From positions 1-61,238 of the forward strand of contig JAKBEL010000014.1 in assembly GCA_021833825.1 (NCBI GenBank): 61,238 nucleotides of DNA. The letters are read 5' to 3'. The notes under the pieces are model-generated. The model did not search any database. It was not told where the DNA came from and worked only from the letters and a program-made list of their open reading frames with translations. Numbering within the stretch: the stretch's first letter is position 1; every line of letters starts with the position of its first letter. This DNA comes from a bacterium (lineage in GTDB: Bacteria; Babelota; Babeliae; Babelales; Vermiphilaceae). This document shows, piece by piece, positions 54,602 to 61,238 of this stretch. The position numbers were made by a program, and so were the translations under genes.

Positions 54602-54764
54602 AGTGATCTCCATGATGCATTGGTTATAAAGTAAGATAGTGAAAGCATAACAATTATATACTATTTGTCTAAGGTTTTAAAAAAATAGAGACTAAGCCAA
54701 GAGACTGCTTTCGCAATATATACTTCCGCGAAAAATATTTATGAGAAACAAATGTTAATACAAT

Positions 54765-55100
54765 TTAGAACCGATAACCAAGGGCTCCACCAAAAATAGG
54801 TCCATTTATATCTGCCTTCCAGCGTTGAGCCCCACAGACTAAATTATTACAACTATCTTTGCCTGCTTTTACAAAGTTATAATCAATAAAAAGATCAATG
54901 AAGAGATTGCATGGTAGATAATATAATGCTCCGAATTTAGCAATCCCGCCATAACCCCATTTTGAAATCTTCTGTTTAACTGTTGTCGAACAATCGTTGG
55001 TGCGAACGTTCATAGCCTCAAAACCTAACCCTGCATAAAGACCTACACATTCAAAACAGTCAAAAAAGTATTTAGCTCCAAAAGCGAAGACAGCGTAGCC
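54765..55100 (-). pseudogene. C-terminal fragment of an outer-membrane beta-barrel protein
   Basis: About 111 codons without a start, ending in the outer-membrane C-terminal signature GALGYRF. Alternating strands (AVFAFGAKYFFD, VGLYAGLGFEA, PCNLFIDLFIDYNF) fit a barrel. A stop codon at 55101-55103 closes the frame upstream, where similarity gives way to the IS30 remnant. An internal ATG at 55013 gives 82 residues. Confidence 0.65.
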
Positions 55101-55855
55101 TCAAAATAGAGCGTATCCCTGAGTTAAAGAGCTTTATTATCGAAAAACTAAGAATACAATGGTCTCCAAAAGTAATAGCCGGCCGATGGAATTTAAAGCA
55201 AGCAGGCTCAAAGATAAATCATGAGACCATATATCAGTCGCTTTATCATAAGGGTAATGAAGCATATAGAAAGTTGCTGCCTCGTGCTAAACCAAAGCGG
55301 GGCTTTTCAAGAAGGAAACAGAATAAGAGTAAGATTCCTGTTAGGATAGGCATCAAAGAAAGACCTGAAGAGATCGATAACCGTTCATCTGTAGGCCATT
55401 TTGAAGCAGATCTTATTTTTAATAAGGGCAGCATGTCAGCCAATGTTTTAACAGCAATTGATCGCAAAAGTCGTTATGCTTTAATGATCAAAAACAAGAG
55501 TAAACAATCAGTGGAGGTTATTGAAGGGTTAAAGAAAAAAGCTCTGGATTATGATATAAAAAGTATAACGTTTGATAATGGGTCCGAATTTACTCAGCAT
55601 CATGTGTTGGGGGTGGATACATATTTTTGCGATCCTGGTAAGCCTTGGCAAAAAGGCAGCGTTGAGCATCTTAATTGGATGGTCCGCTATCGAATACCAT
55701 TTGAGACCGATCCCGCTGAGATAGACGAGGATTTACTTGATGCTGTAGCATATGACTTAAATCATATGCCCAGGGAATCATTGGGCTTTCAGACGCTTTG
55801 TGAGGTATTTAGAAAAGGTTTTCAGGGAGAAAAGAATGTGTGTTGCATTTTTTAA
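55100..55855 (+). pseudogene. 5'-truncated IS30-family transposase
   Basis: About 250 codons of an IS30-type transposase. WSPKVIAGRW and INHETIYQSLY are the typical middle part. The DDE core has Asp in GHFEADLI, Asp in ITFDNGSEF and Glu in KGSVEHLNWM. The N-terminal HTH (about 80-90 residues) and the start codon are missing, replaced by the barrel-protein fragment. Internal starts exist (TTG at 55274), but the product would lack the DNA-binding part. Confidence 0.85.
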
Positions 55856-55865
55856 TTGACTTCGG
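55841..55865 (+). mobile_element. probable right end of the IS30 remnant
   Basis: GTGTTGCATTTTTTAATTGA overlaps and follows the end of the transposase frame and resembles IS30-family terminal repeats, which commonly contain a GTTGCA core. The left end is missing. Confidence 0.4.
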
Positions 55866-55961
55866 CCCCTCTTTTTCTTCGTCGCTTCACCTAAAATATC
55901 GAAATGGAAAATATTAATCTGTATAACAATGCCTACAGAAAAGCCTTTTATTGTGGTAAAA

Positions 55962-56540
55962 TTAAGATCGCGCAAATAACAATAACTGAGTATAATCTCC
56001 ACGATCAGCAAGCTGCAAAGCTTGGATATATTCTTTGCGAACAGCAGATGCTTTATATAAATCTTGATGCATTTTCCAACTAAATCGCTCTTGCCCTTGC
56101 AAAGTAATAAGCAGATCAGCCATCAACCGAGAAAGCCTTCCATTGCCATTGGCAAAAGGATGAATCCACACCAATCGATGATGGAATCTTATAGCAATTT
56201 CATCTTTTGAATATGATTCATGATTCAATTGATACTGAACATCATCACAAAGCTCTTTTGTTTTTACGGCTATTTGCGGCCAATGAACGCCAATGTTTTT
56301 ATCTGATACGCGGAATTGACCTGCCCATTTCCATGTTTGATTAAACATGCGTTTATGAAGTTTACAAATAAATTCCGTTGAGACTATCTCTTTCTGTTTA
56401 AATGCCCAAGGCAATGCTTTGAGGATATTTTTTTCTTCCCAAGCGTTCAATTGCTCCTGTGTTGTAATATGATTAGGAATAAGATCTGCCAGTTCATCAT
56501 GCTCCAACGGAGTTGAGCCCAAAGGATATTCAAATTTCAT
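55962..56540 (-). CDS. mobile mystery protein B (Fic domain)
   Basis: A 192-residue Fic-domain protein matching the mobile mystery protein B family: STPLEHDELADLIPNHITTQEQLNAWEEKNI in segments at the start, LHKRMFNQTWKWAGQFR, FHHRLVWIHPFANGNGRLSRLM (catalytic His127 to Arg138) and YIQALQLADRGD. No inhibitory helix is evident inside it, so control may come from partner A. Its ATG overlaps the stop of the HTH gene (ATGATGA region). The pair is typical of mobile DNA. Confidence 0.9.
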   Translation of the reverse strand: MKFEYPLGSTPLEHDELADLIPNHITTQEQLNAWEEKNILKALPWAFKQKEIVSTEFICKLHKRMFNQTWKWAGQFRVSDKNIGVHWPQIAVKTKELCDDVQYQLNHESYSKDEIAIRFHHRLVWIHPFANGNGRLSRLMADLLITLQGQERFSWKMHQDLYKASAVRKEYIQALQLADRGDYTQLLLFARS

Positions 56541-57007
56541 CATATATCCTTCCACAATGCCTTTGGATCACCTTGCAATAATTCTTGCACTAAAGCCTCC
56601 TCTTGTTGTTGTAGTTGAGACTTAGTGAGTCCCTGCTGCTCAAGCTTCATCGAGTGATTTATCATATCAATCCTTTTGCGAGCAAGCAATGTGGCTTGAT
56701 CTTCGAGGATTTTATCCAGAGATTCAATTGGCACAAAGCCATAAAAGAATTTGCACCCCATTGCTTGAGCAACCTGTTGTAATGTATCAAGACTAATTGT
56801 TCCCTTGGCTTCACGCTGTTCCATAGCAGTAATATTTGAAGGTGAACAACCTATTTTTTTGGCTAAAATACGGGTAGGCATCCCTAAAGCTCCACGTATG
56901 GTTCGTATCCACCCCCCTTTTGGGACAGATTCATCAGCAAATGACGCCTGATTATGTAGCCGTTCTTGCAGCTGTTTACGCATTAATATATTAAATTCTT
57001 TAACCAT
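56540..57007 (-). CDS. mobile mystery protein A (HTH regulator)
   Basis: A 155-residue protein of the mobile mystery protein A family: RKQLQERL at the start, GGWIRTIRGALGMPTRILAKK and the HTH to about residue 88 (SPSNITAMEQREAKGTISLDTLQQVAQAMGC in segments). It probably represses the operon through the three sites upstream and may restrain the Fic partner. The ATG at 57007 follows AAGAGG; the longer frame to 57091 runs through the operators. Confidence 0.9.
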   Translation of the reverse strand: MVKEFNILMRKQLQERLHNQASFADESVPKGGWIRTIRGALGMPTRILAKKIGCSPSNITAMEQREAKGTISLDTLQQVAQAMGCKFFYGFVPIESLDKILEDQATLLARKRIDMINHSMKLEQQGLTKSQLQQQEEALVQELLQGDPKALWKDI

Positions 57008-57023
57008 AAAAACCTCTTTTTGT

Positions 57024-57106
57024 AACTTATAGTTTATAAAAAATAGTAAAAAAAGCAACCTATAAGTTATAAAATTTGACGATTTTAACAACTTATAGGT
57101 TATAAA
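57024..57106. promoter_or_regulatory. three 17-bp sites at 33-bp pitch (mobile mystery operator array)
   Basis: Copies at 57024-57040, 57057-57073 and 57090-57106 share AAC(C/T)TATA(A/G)(G/T)TTATAAA. Their first 12 bases form the palindrome AACYTATARGTT (one base off in the first copy). The starts are exactly 33 bases apart, about three helical turns. They cover the promoter and leader of the HTH-Fic pair. Confidence 0.8.
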
Positions 57107-57227
57107 TATTGCAATTTAATGGATTATGAGTCAAGGGTTTGAACTCATGAGATCTTTGCACTTCCACTGCGCTTTGGCATCCCATCTGATAACCCACAAA
57201 CATGGGAAAGCCTATAGGAAATGTAAA

Positions 57228-57311
57228 TCAAATTGTCACTTTATCTCCTTGTGCATGAGGATCGTACACAATTCTAACATTGCCCTTTGAAGTTTTTAAA
57301 TCGCTCATCAT
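57228..57311 (-). CDS. very short open frame, possible gene remnant
   Basis: Twenty-seven codons (MMSDLKTSKGNVRIVYDPHA...) starting 10 bases after the stop of the upstream gene. The sequence looks protein-like but has no recognised match. Could be a truncated gene or chance. Confidence 0.25.
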   Translation of the reverse strand: MMSDLKTSKGNVRIVYDPHAQGDKVTI

Positions 57312-57321
57312 CCTGTTGCGC

Positions 57322-57696
57322 TCATTTTTCTAACTCTTTTTTATGTGCTCTGCGAAGCTTACTGCATTCTTTATGATACTCTTTTTGCGCAGGCCCACTC
57401 CAATCATGATTTTTTGCTATCCACTCAAAAGAGTAGACCATTTTATCCAAACAGTGTAGCCATTCATCAAATCTGTCGACATTATCTGGACCTTCTTCTT
57501 TTCTCGGGTCGGCAGAAAAAGTCATGGGATATCCTGGACAATACCCATTCTTTCGATCATACATCTTACGATATCTTCTTAAAAAGGGATAAATGACTCG
57601 GGCTAGCGTTACATCGCCATTCCACAATTCTTCGTATGTTACCGAAACATGTACTTTGTCTTTTTGGTTGTGTTTATAGGTGATTGATACTTTCAT
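57322..57696 (-). CDS. hypothetical cytoplasmic protein
   Basis: A 124-residue protein without signal or membrane segment. N-terminal beta-like part (MKVSITYKHNQKDKVHVSVTY), then Trp/Tyr-rich helical part and a Lys-rich tail. No family recognised. Its place between the mobile mystery pair and a GIY-YIG gene suggests accessory DNA. Confidence 0.5.
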   Translation of the reverse strand: MKVSITYKHNQKDKVHVSVTYEELWNGDVTLARVIYPFLRRYRKMYDRKNGYCPGYPMTFSADPRKEEGPDNVDRFDEWLHCLDKMVYSFEWIAKNHDWSGPAQKEYHKECSKLRRAHKKELEK

Positions 57697-57805
57697 AGCA
57701 TCTCCGATGAGTGAAATCGGAATATTGAGATGGAATTACCAAAAACGTTTTTTAATGAATGCTCTCTTCGACATTTACTATCATAAATGACGAACAAGTC
57801 TGAAT

Positions 57806-58063
57806 TTATACAGACGAATCGTCCGCAACATATCGCTTTAGAAAGATTCTTCCTGCATTACTTTTAAGATACTGCTCAAATCGTAGCGCTTTGTGTTCCT
57901 GATCAAAAATGAAAACACTGACAACAATCCAAGGTTTAAAATCTTTGGTATAAACAGATTTTCCAGCATTATGCTCTGCAAATCGCTGAATAAAATTATG
58001 CGTAAAACCAGTATAAGTTTTATTTGGATAAGATTGAGATTTGAGGTAGTAAACATAAAACAT
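57806..58063 (-). CDS. GIY-YIG domain protein
   Basis: An 85-residue single-domain GIY-YIG nuclease-like protein (YhbQ/UPF0213 type). YVYYLKS and TYTGFT take the place of the GIY and YIG strands, followed by R in FIQRFAEHN, and LRFEQYLKSNAGRIFLKR with the metal-binding Glu. It has no added targeting domain. The start codon lacks a clear ribosome site. Confidence 0.88.
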   Translation of the reverse strand: MFYVYYLKSQSYPNKTYTGFTHNFIQRFAEHNAGKSVYTKDFKPWIVVSVFIFDQEHKALRFEQYLKSNAGRIFLKRYVADDSSV

Positions 58064-58103
58064 ATTGGCAATTTATAAAGTTCCGTTAAAAAGACTGGCG
58101 ATA

Positions 58104-58197
58104 GCCCGTCATTTCATGTTAGAAAGCATAATCTTCTAATCATACTTATCCAACCAAGAGCAATAGATACTCAGTTGGCTTTGGGAAATGACGTGGC
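58104..58197. repeat. dispersed inverted-repeat element, copy 2
   Basis: Arms GCCCGTCATTTC (58104-58115) and GAAATGACGTGGC (58185-58197; one extra base) enclose 69 bases. Same arms and same spacing as at 38016-38109, though the centres differ. Confidence 0.5.
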
Positions 58198-58541
58198 GTC
58201 CCTTAATCGACTATTTTAGAACTATTATTGTATAAAAATATTCTCAACTTTTGGCAATCATCTTAGCCTTATTGTTCCATCTTGGCATTTCTGGCAGCCA
58301 GATTCAACTTGCTGATCTGTGCTTACGCGAATGTAACCAACTATTTTTATCATTGTACCAACTCTTTTTGAATAGATGTTATGATCTTATTATGGCACAA
58401 TAATTATTCTCAATATCCAAGAAGTTGTTTAAAAGAAGATAAGATTGTAACGGTACCGTCCGGTAGTGTGACAGTATATAGGAATAAAGTGTTCTTATTA
58501 AGAAACAAGAAATTTTTTATATAGATACTACTGAAACTAAA

Positions 58542-58572
58542 ATTCCCTCAAGACATAAAATCTTGAGGGAAT
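58542..58572 (-). terminator. hairpin ending the four-gene operon
   Basis: A perfect 12-bp stem ATTCCCTCAAGA / TCTTGAGGGAAT with a 7-base loop, 45 bases after the last gene of the minus-strand operon. Only a short T-run follows. Confidence 0.75.
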
Positions 58573-58617
58573 GTATCTTCACCATCCTATTAAGGATATA
58601 GCCATCATATCAAATTA

Positions 58618-59241
58618 TTAACTTCTATAATATTCTCTTAATTCTTCCATTGATTTAAATTTACCAGTAGATACCAATTGAAATCCTTGCAATTCACATC
58701 CTGAAGGAATTCCATTTCTTTTTCTTGTAGGACTACTAAATCTATTCATATAACATTGATTAAATTCAGTCTCAATTTCAGCATTGCGTTTTAATCTAGC
58801 TGCTTCTTGCACTGCAATTAAAGCTTTTAATTTCTCTTCTTCAGCTTTTCTATTTGCTTCCTCTTCTAAGCGTCTTTGTTCAGCTTTATGCGCATCAAGA
58901 GTACCGTTCATATATCTATATACATTGGAAGCTCCATAAGCCGTATATTCTCCTACTTTATATATTCCATATCCAGTTAAATATATAACTCCAACAAATG
59001 TTACAAATTTTTCAGCCTCTTCTCTAGCAGATCCTAACAAATCGGGAACTTCTTCTATTGTATCGCATACTCTATTCGTTGAATTTTCAATAGATTGTGC
59101 AGTCTGTTTAATGTCGTTAGCCGCAACCTCTCCAGCATGTTTAAATGCAGGCTCATTTTTTTTAAAAAGAAAATCAAACACCCCACAATATGAGGTAAAA
59201 GGTAAATAAAGTGTTATGATAAACACCATGTTTTTTTTCAT
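58618..59241 (-). CDS. exported coiled-coil protein, fourth gene of the operon
   Basis: A 207-residue protein: signal peptide (MKKNMVFIITLYLPFTSYC), an amphipathic part, one hydrophobic segment (FVTFVGVIYLTGYGIYKVG, about 79-97), then a long charged coiled coil (AEQRRLEEEANRKAEEEKLK) and a basic C-terminal domain with two Cys. It follows the previous gene by 24 bases. No family recognised. Confidence 0.6.
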   Translation of the reverse strand: MKKNMVFIITLYLPFTSYCGVFDFLFKKNEPAFKHAGEVAANDIKQTAQSIENSTNRVCDTIEEVPDLLGSAREEAEKFVTFVGVIYLTGYGIYKVGEYTAYGASNVYRYMNGTLDAHKAEQRRLEEEANRKAEEEKLKALIAVQEAARLKRNAEIETEFNQCYMNRFSSPTRKRNGIPSGCELQGFQLVSTGKFKSMEELREYYRS

Positions 59242-59265
59242 ATATCTTCCAAATTCAATTCAATA

Positions 59266-59721
59266 TTATTTTATGATTTCAAGCTGTATTTTAACTATTT
59301 GCGAAGCTATGTCGCTATATAATTGATAAAAACCCTTTAGAAGAAAATATTCCATGCATACTCGCACAATAATATTCTGCATTCTGTCTAATTCATTGCG
59401 ATGATCTGTAATTGCAGGACACAAAGGCTCTTTTAATGCCTGCTCAATATTAGTATTAGTCTGTAATGCATGAACTATGTGTCGTTCAAGTTTACTTCCT
59501 TCAGATAAAATTAATTCTTTTTGGGCTTGATCATCTCCCATGTAATTAAATATAATAGAGCTTTCGCTAATTAATTTATCGATATATTTCTCTTTTTTAT
59601 CAATCTCTTTTTTGATCTGTTCTAATTTATTTAGTTTAGCCATAAGATCATCATCTTGTGGGTTATGTTTTGCCAAAAGTGGCATAACAACTAAAAGAGA
59701 TAACAATATTCGTTTAATCAT
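59266..59721 (-). CDS. exported helical protein, third gene of the operon
   Basis: A 151-residue protein with a signal peptide (MIKRILLSLLVVMPLLA), then two charged helices likely forming a coiled coil (LNKLEQIKKEIDKKEKYIDKLI) and two Cys. The start at 59721 is fixed by an ATGA overlap with the 54-residue gene. Function unknown. Confidence 0.65.
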   Translation of the reverse strand: MIKRILLSLLVVMPLLAKHNPQDDDLMAKLNKLEQIKKEIDKKEKYIDKLISESSIIFNYMGDDQAQKELILSEGSKLERHIVHALQTNTNIEQALKEPLCPAITDHRNELDRMQNIIVRVCMEYFLLKGFYQLYSDIASQIVKIQLEIIK

Positions 59722-59882
59722 ATAAGGCTCTTTTCTATTTTTAAAATGTGATAAATAAAATGGCACAATAACCATGTAGCAAAAAATGCTATCTGGAAAG
59801 CTAACTCTTTATAATATGGATAAGATACCCAAAAAATAATAAGGTATATTACAAACCAGATAATTATTTTTTTATAGTTCAT
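59718..59882 (-). CDS. 54-residue two-helix membrane protein, second gene of the operon
   Basis: A short frame with ATGA overlaps at both ends: its start overlaps the stop of the Gly/Ala-rich gene, and its stop overlaps the start of the next. It begins MNYKKIIIWFVIYLIIFWVS and has a second helix LAFQIAFFATWLLCHFIYHIL, with a short loop and a basic tail. Double overlap and composition make it convincing despite its size. Holin- or immunity-like in shape, but function unknown. Confidence 0.75.
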   Translation of the reverse strand: MNYKKIIIWFVIYLIIFWVSYPYYKELAFQIAFFATWLLCHFIYHILKIEKSLI

Positions 59883-60559
59883 GGTAAAGGCAACATTAGA
59901 CCAAATGCGAATGCTCCTAAAGATGCAGACTCAACAGCAGCTATTGCTCCAGCGACGCCGCCTGCAGATGCAACTGCCGCACCTGTTCCGGCAACTAATG
60001 CTCCTTCTGCTCCTAGCCCAACGGCCGCAGCACCAATTAATGTTCCAGCGCCTGCTACACTAGATCCTGCAACGCCAATAGCTCCAGCTGCAGCGACAGC
60101 CTCTATTCCTGCTCCTGCCGCCATTCCAACGCCAGCTCCAGCTACACTTACGCCAGCGCCCGCTGCTCCAACACCAACTGCACCTAAAGCAGCACCACTT
60201 GTTGCTACTATAGCGGTTCCTGCCGCAGCGGCAGCGGTCCCATATAAACCACATTTAGTAAACCAATAAAGAACTGTGCCAGTTATTGGCCCACCTCCCC
60301 TAACCCTTCCTTTGATATCCATTGAATATTGTCCATCAGAACATTCATTGATATCTAAGTAAGCATTACCAGAATTAAGAACAGCAGCAAGTTTAGTAGG
60401 ATCCATTGATCTTACCTGTTTACTTACCATATAGTTTGGTATATCGGCATTAAACTGCTTAGAAGATATTTTATAATGAGATGGAAATTTTTGAATTGCC
60501 AATTCACCAGCGTTAATAGCTGAAAAACATGACATTAAAATAATGAGTAATCGTTTCAC
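59879..60559 (-). CDS. exported Gly/Ala-rich protein, first gene of the operon
   Basis: A 226-residue protein: signal peptide (MKRLLIILMSCFSAINA), a folded-looking domain of about 85 residues (Cys in NECSDGQ and TKCGLYG), then about 125 residues of almost pure Gly/Ala/Val with dense GxxxG-like spacing (GAAGAGVSVAGAGVGMAAGAG), ending hydrophobic. Such glycine-zipper stretches insert in or cross membranes, or polymerise. Its base composition is richer in G+C than its neighbours. Pore-former, effector or fibre are all possible. Confidence 0.65.
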   Translation of the reverse strand: MKRLLIILMSCFSAINAGELAIQKFPSHYKISSKQFNADIPNYMVSKQVRSMDPTKLAAVLNSGNAYLDINECSDGQYSMDIKGRVRGGGPITGTVLYWFTKCGLYGTAAAAAGTAIVATSGAALGAVGVGAAGAGVSVAGAGVGMAAGAGIEAVAAAGAIGVAGSSVAGAGTLIGAAAVGLGAEGALVAGTGAAVASAGGVAGAIAAVESASLGAFAFGLMLPLP

Positions 60560-61221
60560 GATTCAATTCCTTCTAGAGAAAATATATTTTGTATAATACG
60601 TTGTCTTAATCAATTTCTTAATGCAAAGATTCCTATTTATGCCATATCAGCCCTTTCAGTTACATAGTCGTATGTTAGCTTCAATGCTACACTCCTATGC
60701 TTCTGAAATTAATTCTCATAAGAAGCTGTACTGCTTATGAAATTAATAGCCCATACTCTCACACATTTATTTAAAATTGATGTCGTACAAGAATTGCTTC
60801 TACAGGAAATAATGAGACATGTCTGATAATACAATTTTCAAGATATAAATGTATCATAGATAGATCGTCTTTTTTGCTGTAATAAAATGCACTAACTTGT
60901 CTTAAACACTTATTTAAAGAGCTTTGCTAAATGTCCTTTAAATTGTCTTCTACTTTACAGCATGATGAAACATAAATCAATTTTTTTTGAAAAATAATAT
61001 TCTAAAATGCACAGCCAGAAAATGCTTTAGAGGTTTAAATAATTAAATAACATCTCAGGATCAAAGAATTCGAATAATTTTATTTTAAACAATTGACTCA
61101 GAGATAGTAAATATAGACCTCGTCCGCTAAACGTGGACAAATAACAAGAAAAAAAACTCACATTGCAAAAAAATGTTAAACTATTTCTTGATGGAAAAAA
61201 ACCTTAATCAAGAAGTTGTTT
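60560..61221. other. 662-base intergenic region
   Basis: No gene is supported. It must hold the promoter of the minus-strand operon. Near 60698-60755 the stretch GAAATTAAT occurs twice with inverted CATAAG / CTTATG between. Otherwise it is A+T-rich with no clear structure. Confidence 0.45.
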
Positions 61222-61238
61222 ATGAAAGTAAAAAAGAG
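61222..61238 (+). CDS. possible start of a gene running off the window
   Basis: An ATG followed by Lys-Val-Lys-Lys codons up to the edge. The preceding bases (AAGAAGTTGTTT) are a poor ribosome site. Too short to judge. Confidence 0.2.

Larger units (their letters stand above)
58064..58617. other. 554-base intergenic region
   Basis: Holds copy 2 of the dispersed inverted repeat (58104-58197) and the terminator at 58542-58572. A short G+C-rich patch (ACGGTACCGTCCGG, about 58449-58462) contains the palindrome ACGGTACCGT. No gene is supported on either strand. Confidence 0.5.

Noticed and set aside
57024-57106. CRISPR or iteron origin
   Set aside because: Three 17-base sites at a promoter of an HTH gene, with no replication protein nearby. 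Operators are simpler.
1-61238. tRNA, rRNA, tmRNA, RNase P RNA and SRP RNA genes
   Set aside because: I looked for T-arm, RNase P and tmRNA signature stretches by eye and saw none; a covariance-model scan would be decisive.

Overview
The window is a low-G+C, gene-dense bacterial chromosome segment. Conserved housekeeping genes alternate with many small exported proteins of no recognised family. The DAP-type MurE, lipoprotein lipoboxes, an outer-membrane beta-barrel fragment and pilus-assembly remnants point to a diderm. Secreted ankyrin proteins, a Phe-type (class Ic) ribonucleotide reductase very like that of chlamydiae, a K+-dependent pyrophosphatase and few biosynthetic genes suggest a host-associated bacterium of reduced metabolism, most likely Candidatus Dependentiae (TM6). 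That assignment is inference from gene content; the window has no rRNA or tRNA to confirm it.

Layout. 0.1-3.7 kb: small secreted proteins, a degenerate ComEC-like protein, a DJ-1/PfpI protein and two paralogous lipoproteins. 3.9-8.2 kb: a translationally coupled pgi-zwf-gnd-cyclase operon, i.e. the oxidative pentose phosphate branch without a recognisable lactonase; the coupled metal-hydrolase-like cyclase is a candidate replacement. 8.2-10.8 kb: two Gly/His-rich exported proteins and two exported thioredoxins. 10.9-17 kb: nrdAB, an exported superoxide dismutase and a DUF1343 (NamZ-like) muramidase with a G9 tract just after its start codon. 17-26.6 kb: membrane pyrophosphatase, an AGCS symporter-murE operon ending in three tiny exported proteins, ruvX-like, a small zinc ribbon, tsaB, an ankyrin protein and rsmE. 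26.9-39 kb: gpmI, a GNAT, truA, typA, rpsF-rpsR, a LexA-like regulator lacking the catalytic serine, rnhB, ftsY and prmC. 39.1-45.3 kb: PilM/PilN-like remnants, an exported protein whose predicted promoter has a C9 tract in a 17-bp spacer, mutL, and a large ankyrin gene built from recent DNA duplications.

45.7-61.2 kb is accessory. It holds a Fic protein behind three 34-bp palindromes at exactly 51-bp pitch; a duplicated segment flanking a DUF4143 ATPase and a secreted hydrolase; an outer-membrane protein fragment joined to a 5'-truncated IS30 transposase; a mobile-mystery A/B (HTH-Fic) pair behind three sites at exactly 33-bp pitch; a GIY-YIG protein; and a four-gene exported/membrane operon (60559 to 58618, minus) that includes a 54-residue membrane protein identified by its ATGA overlaps with both neighbours.

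The strongest leads are two homopolymer tracts placed as phase-variation switches, the regularly phased operator arrays of the two Fic modules, the unexplained four-gene operon, and the possible lactonase replacement in the pentose phosphate operon.
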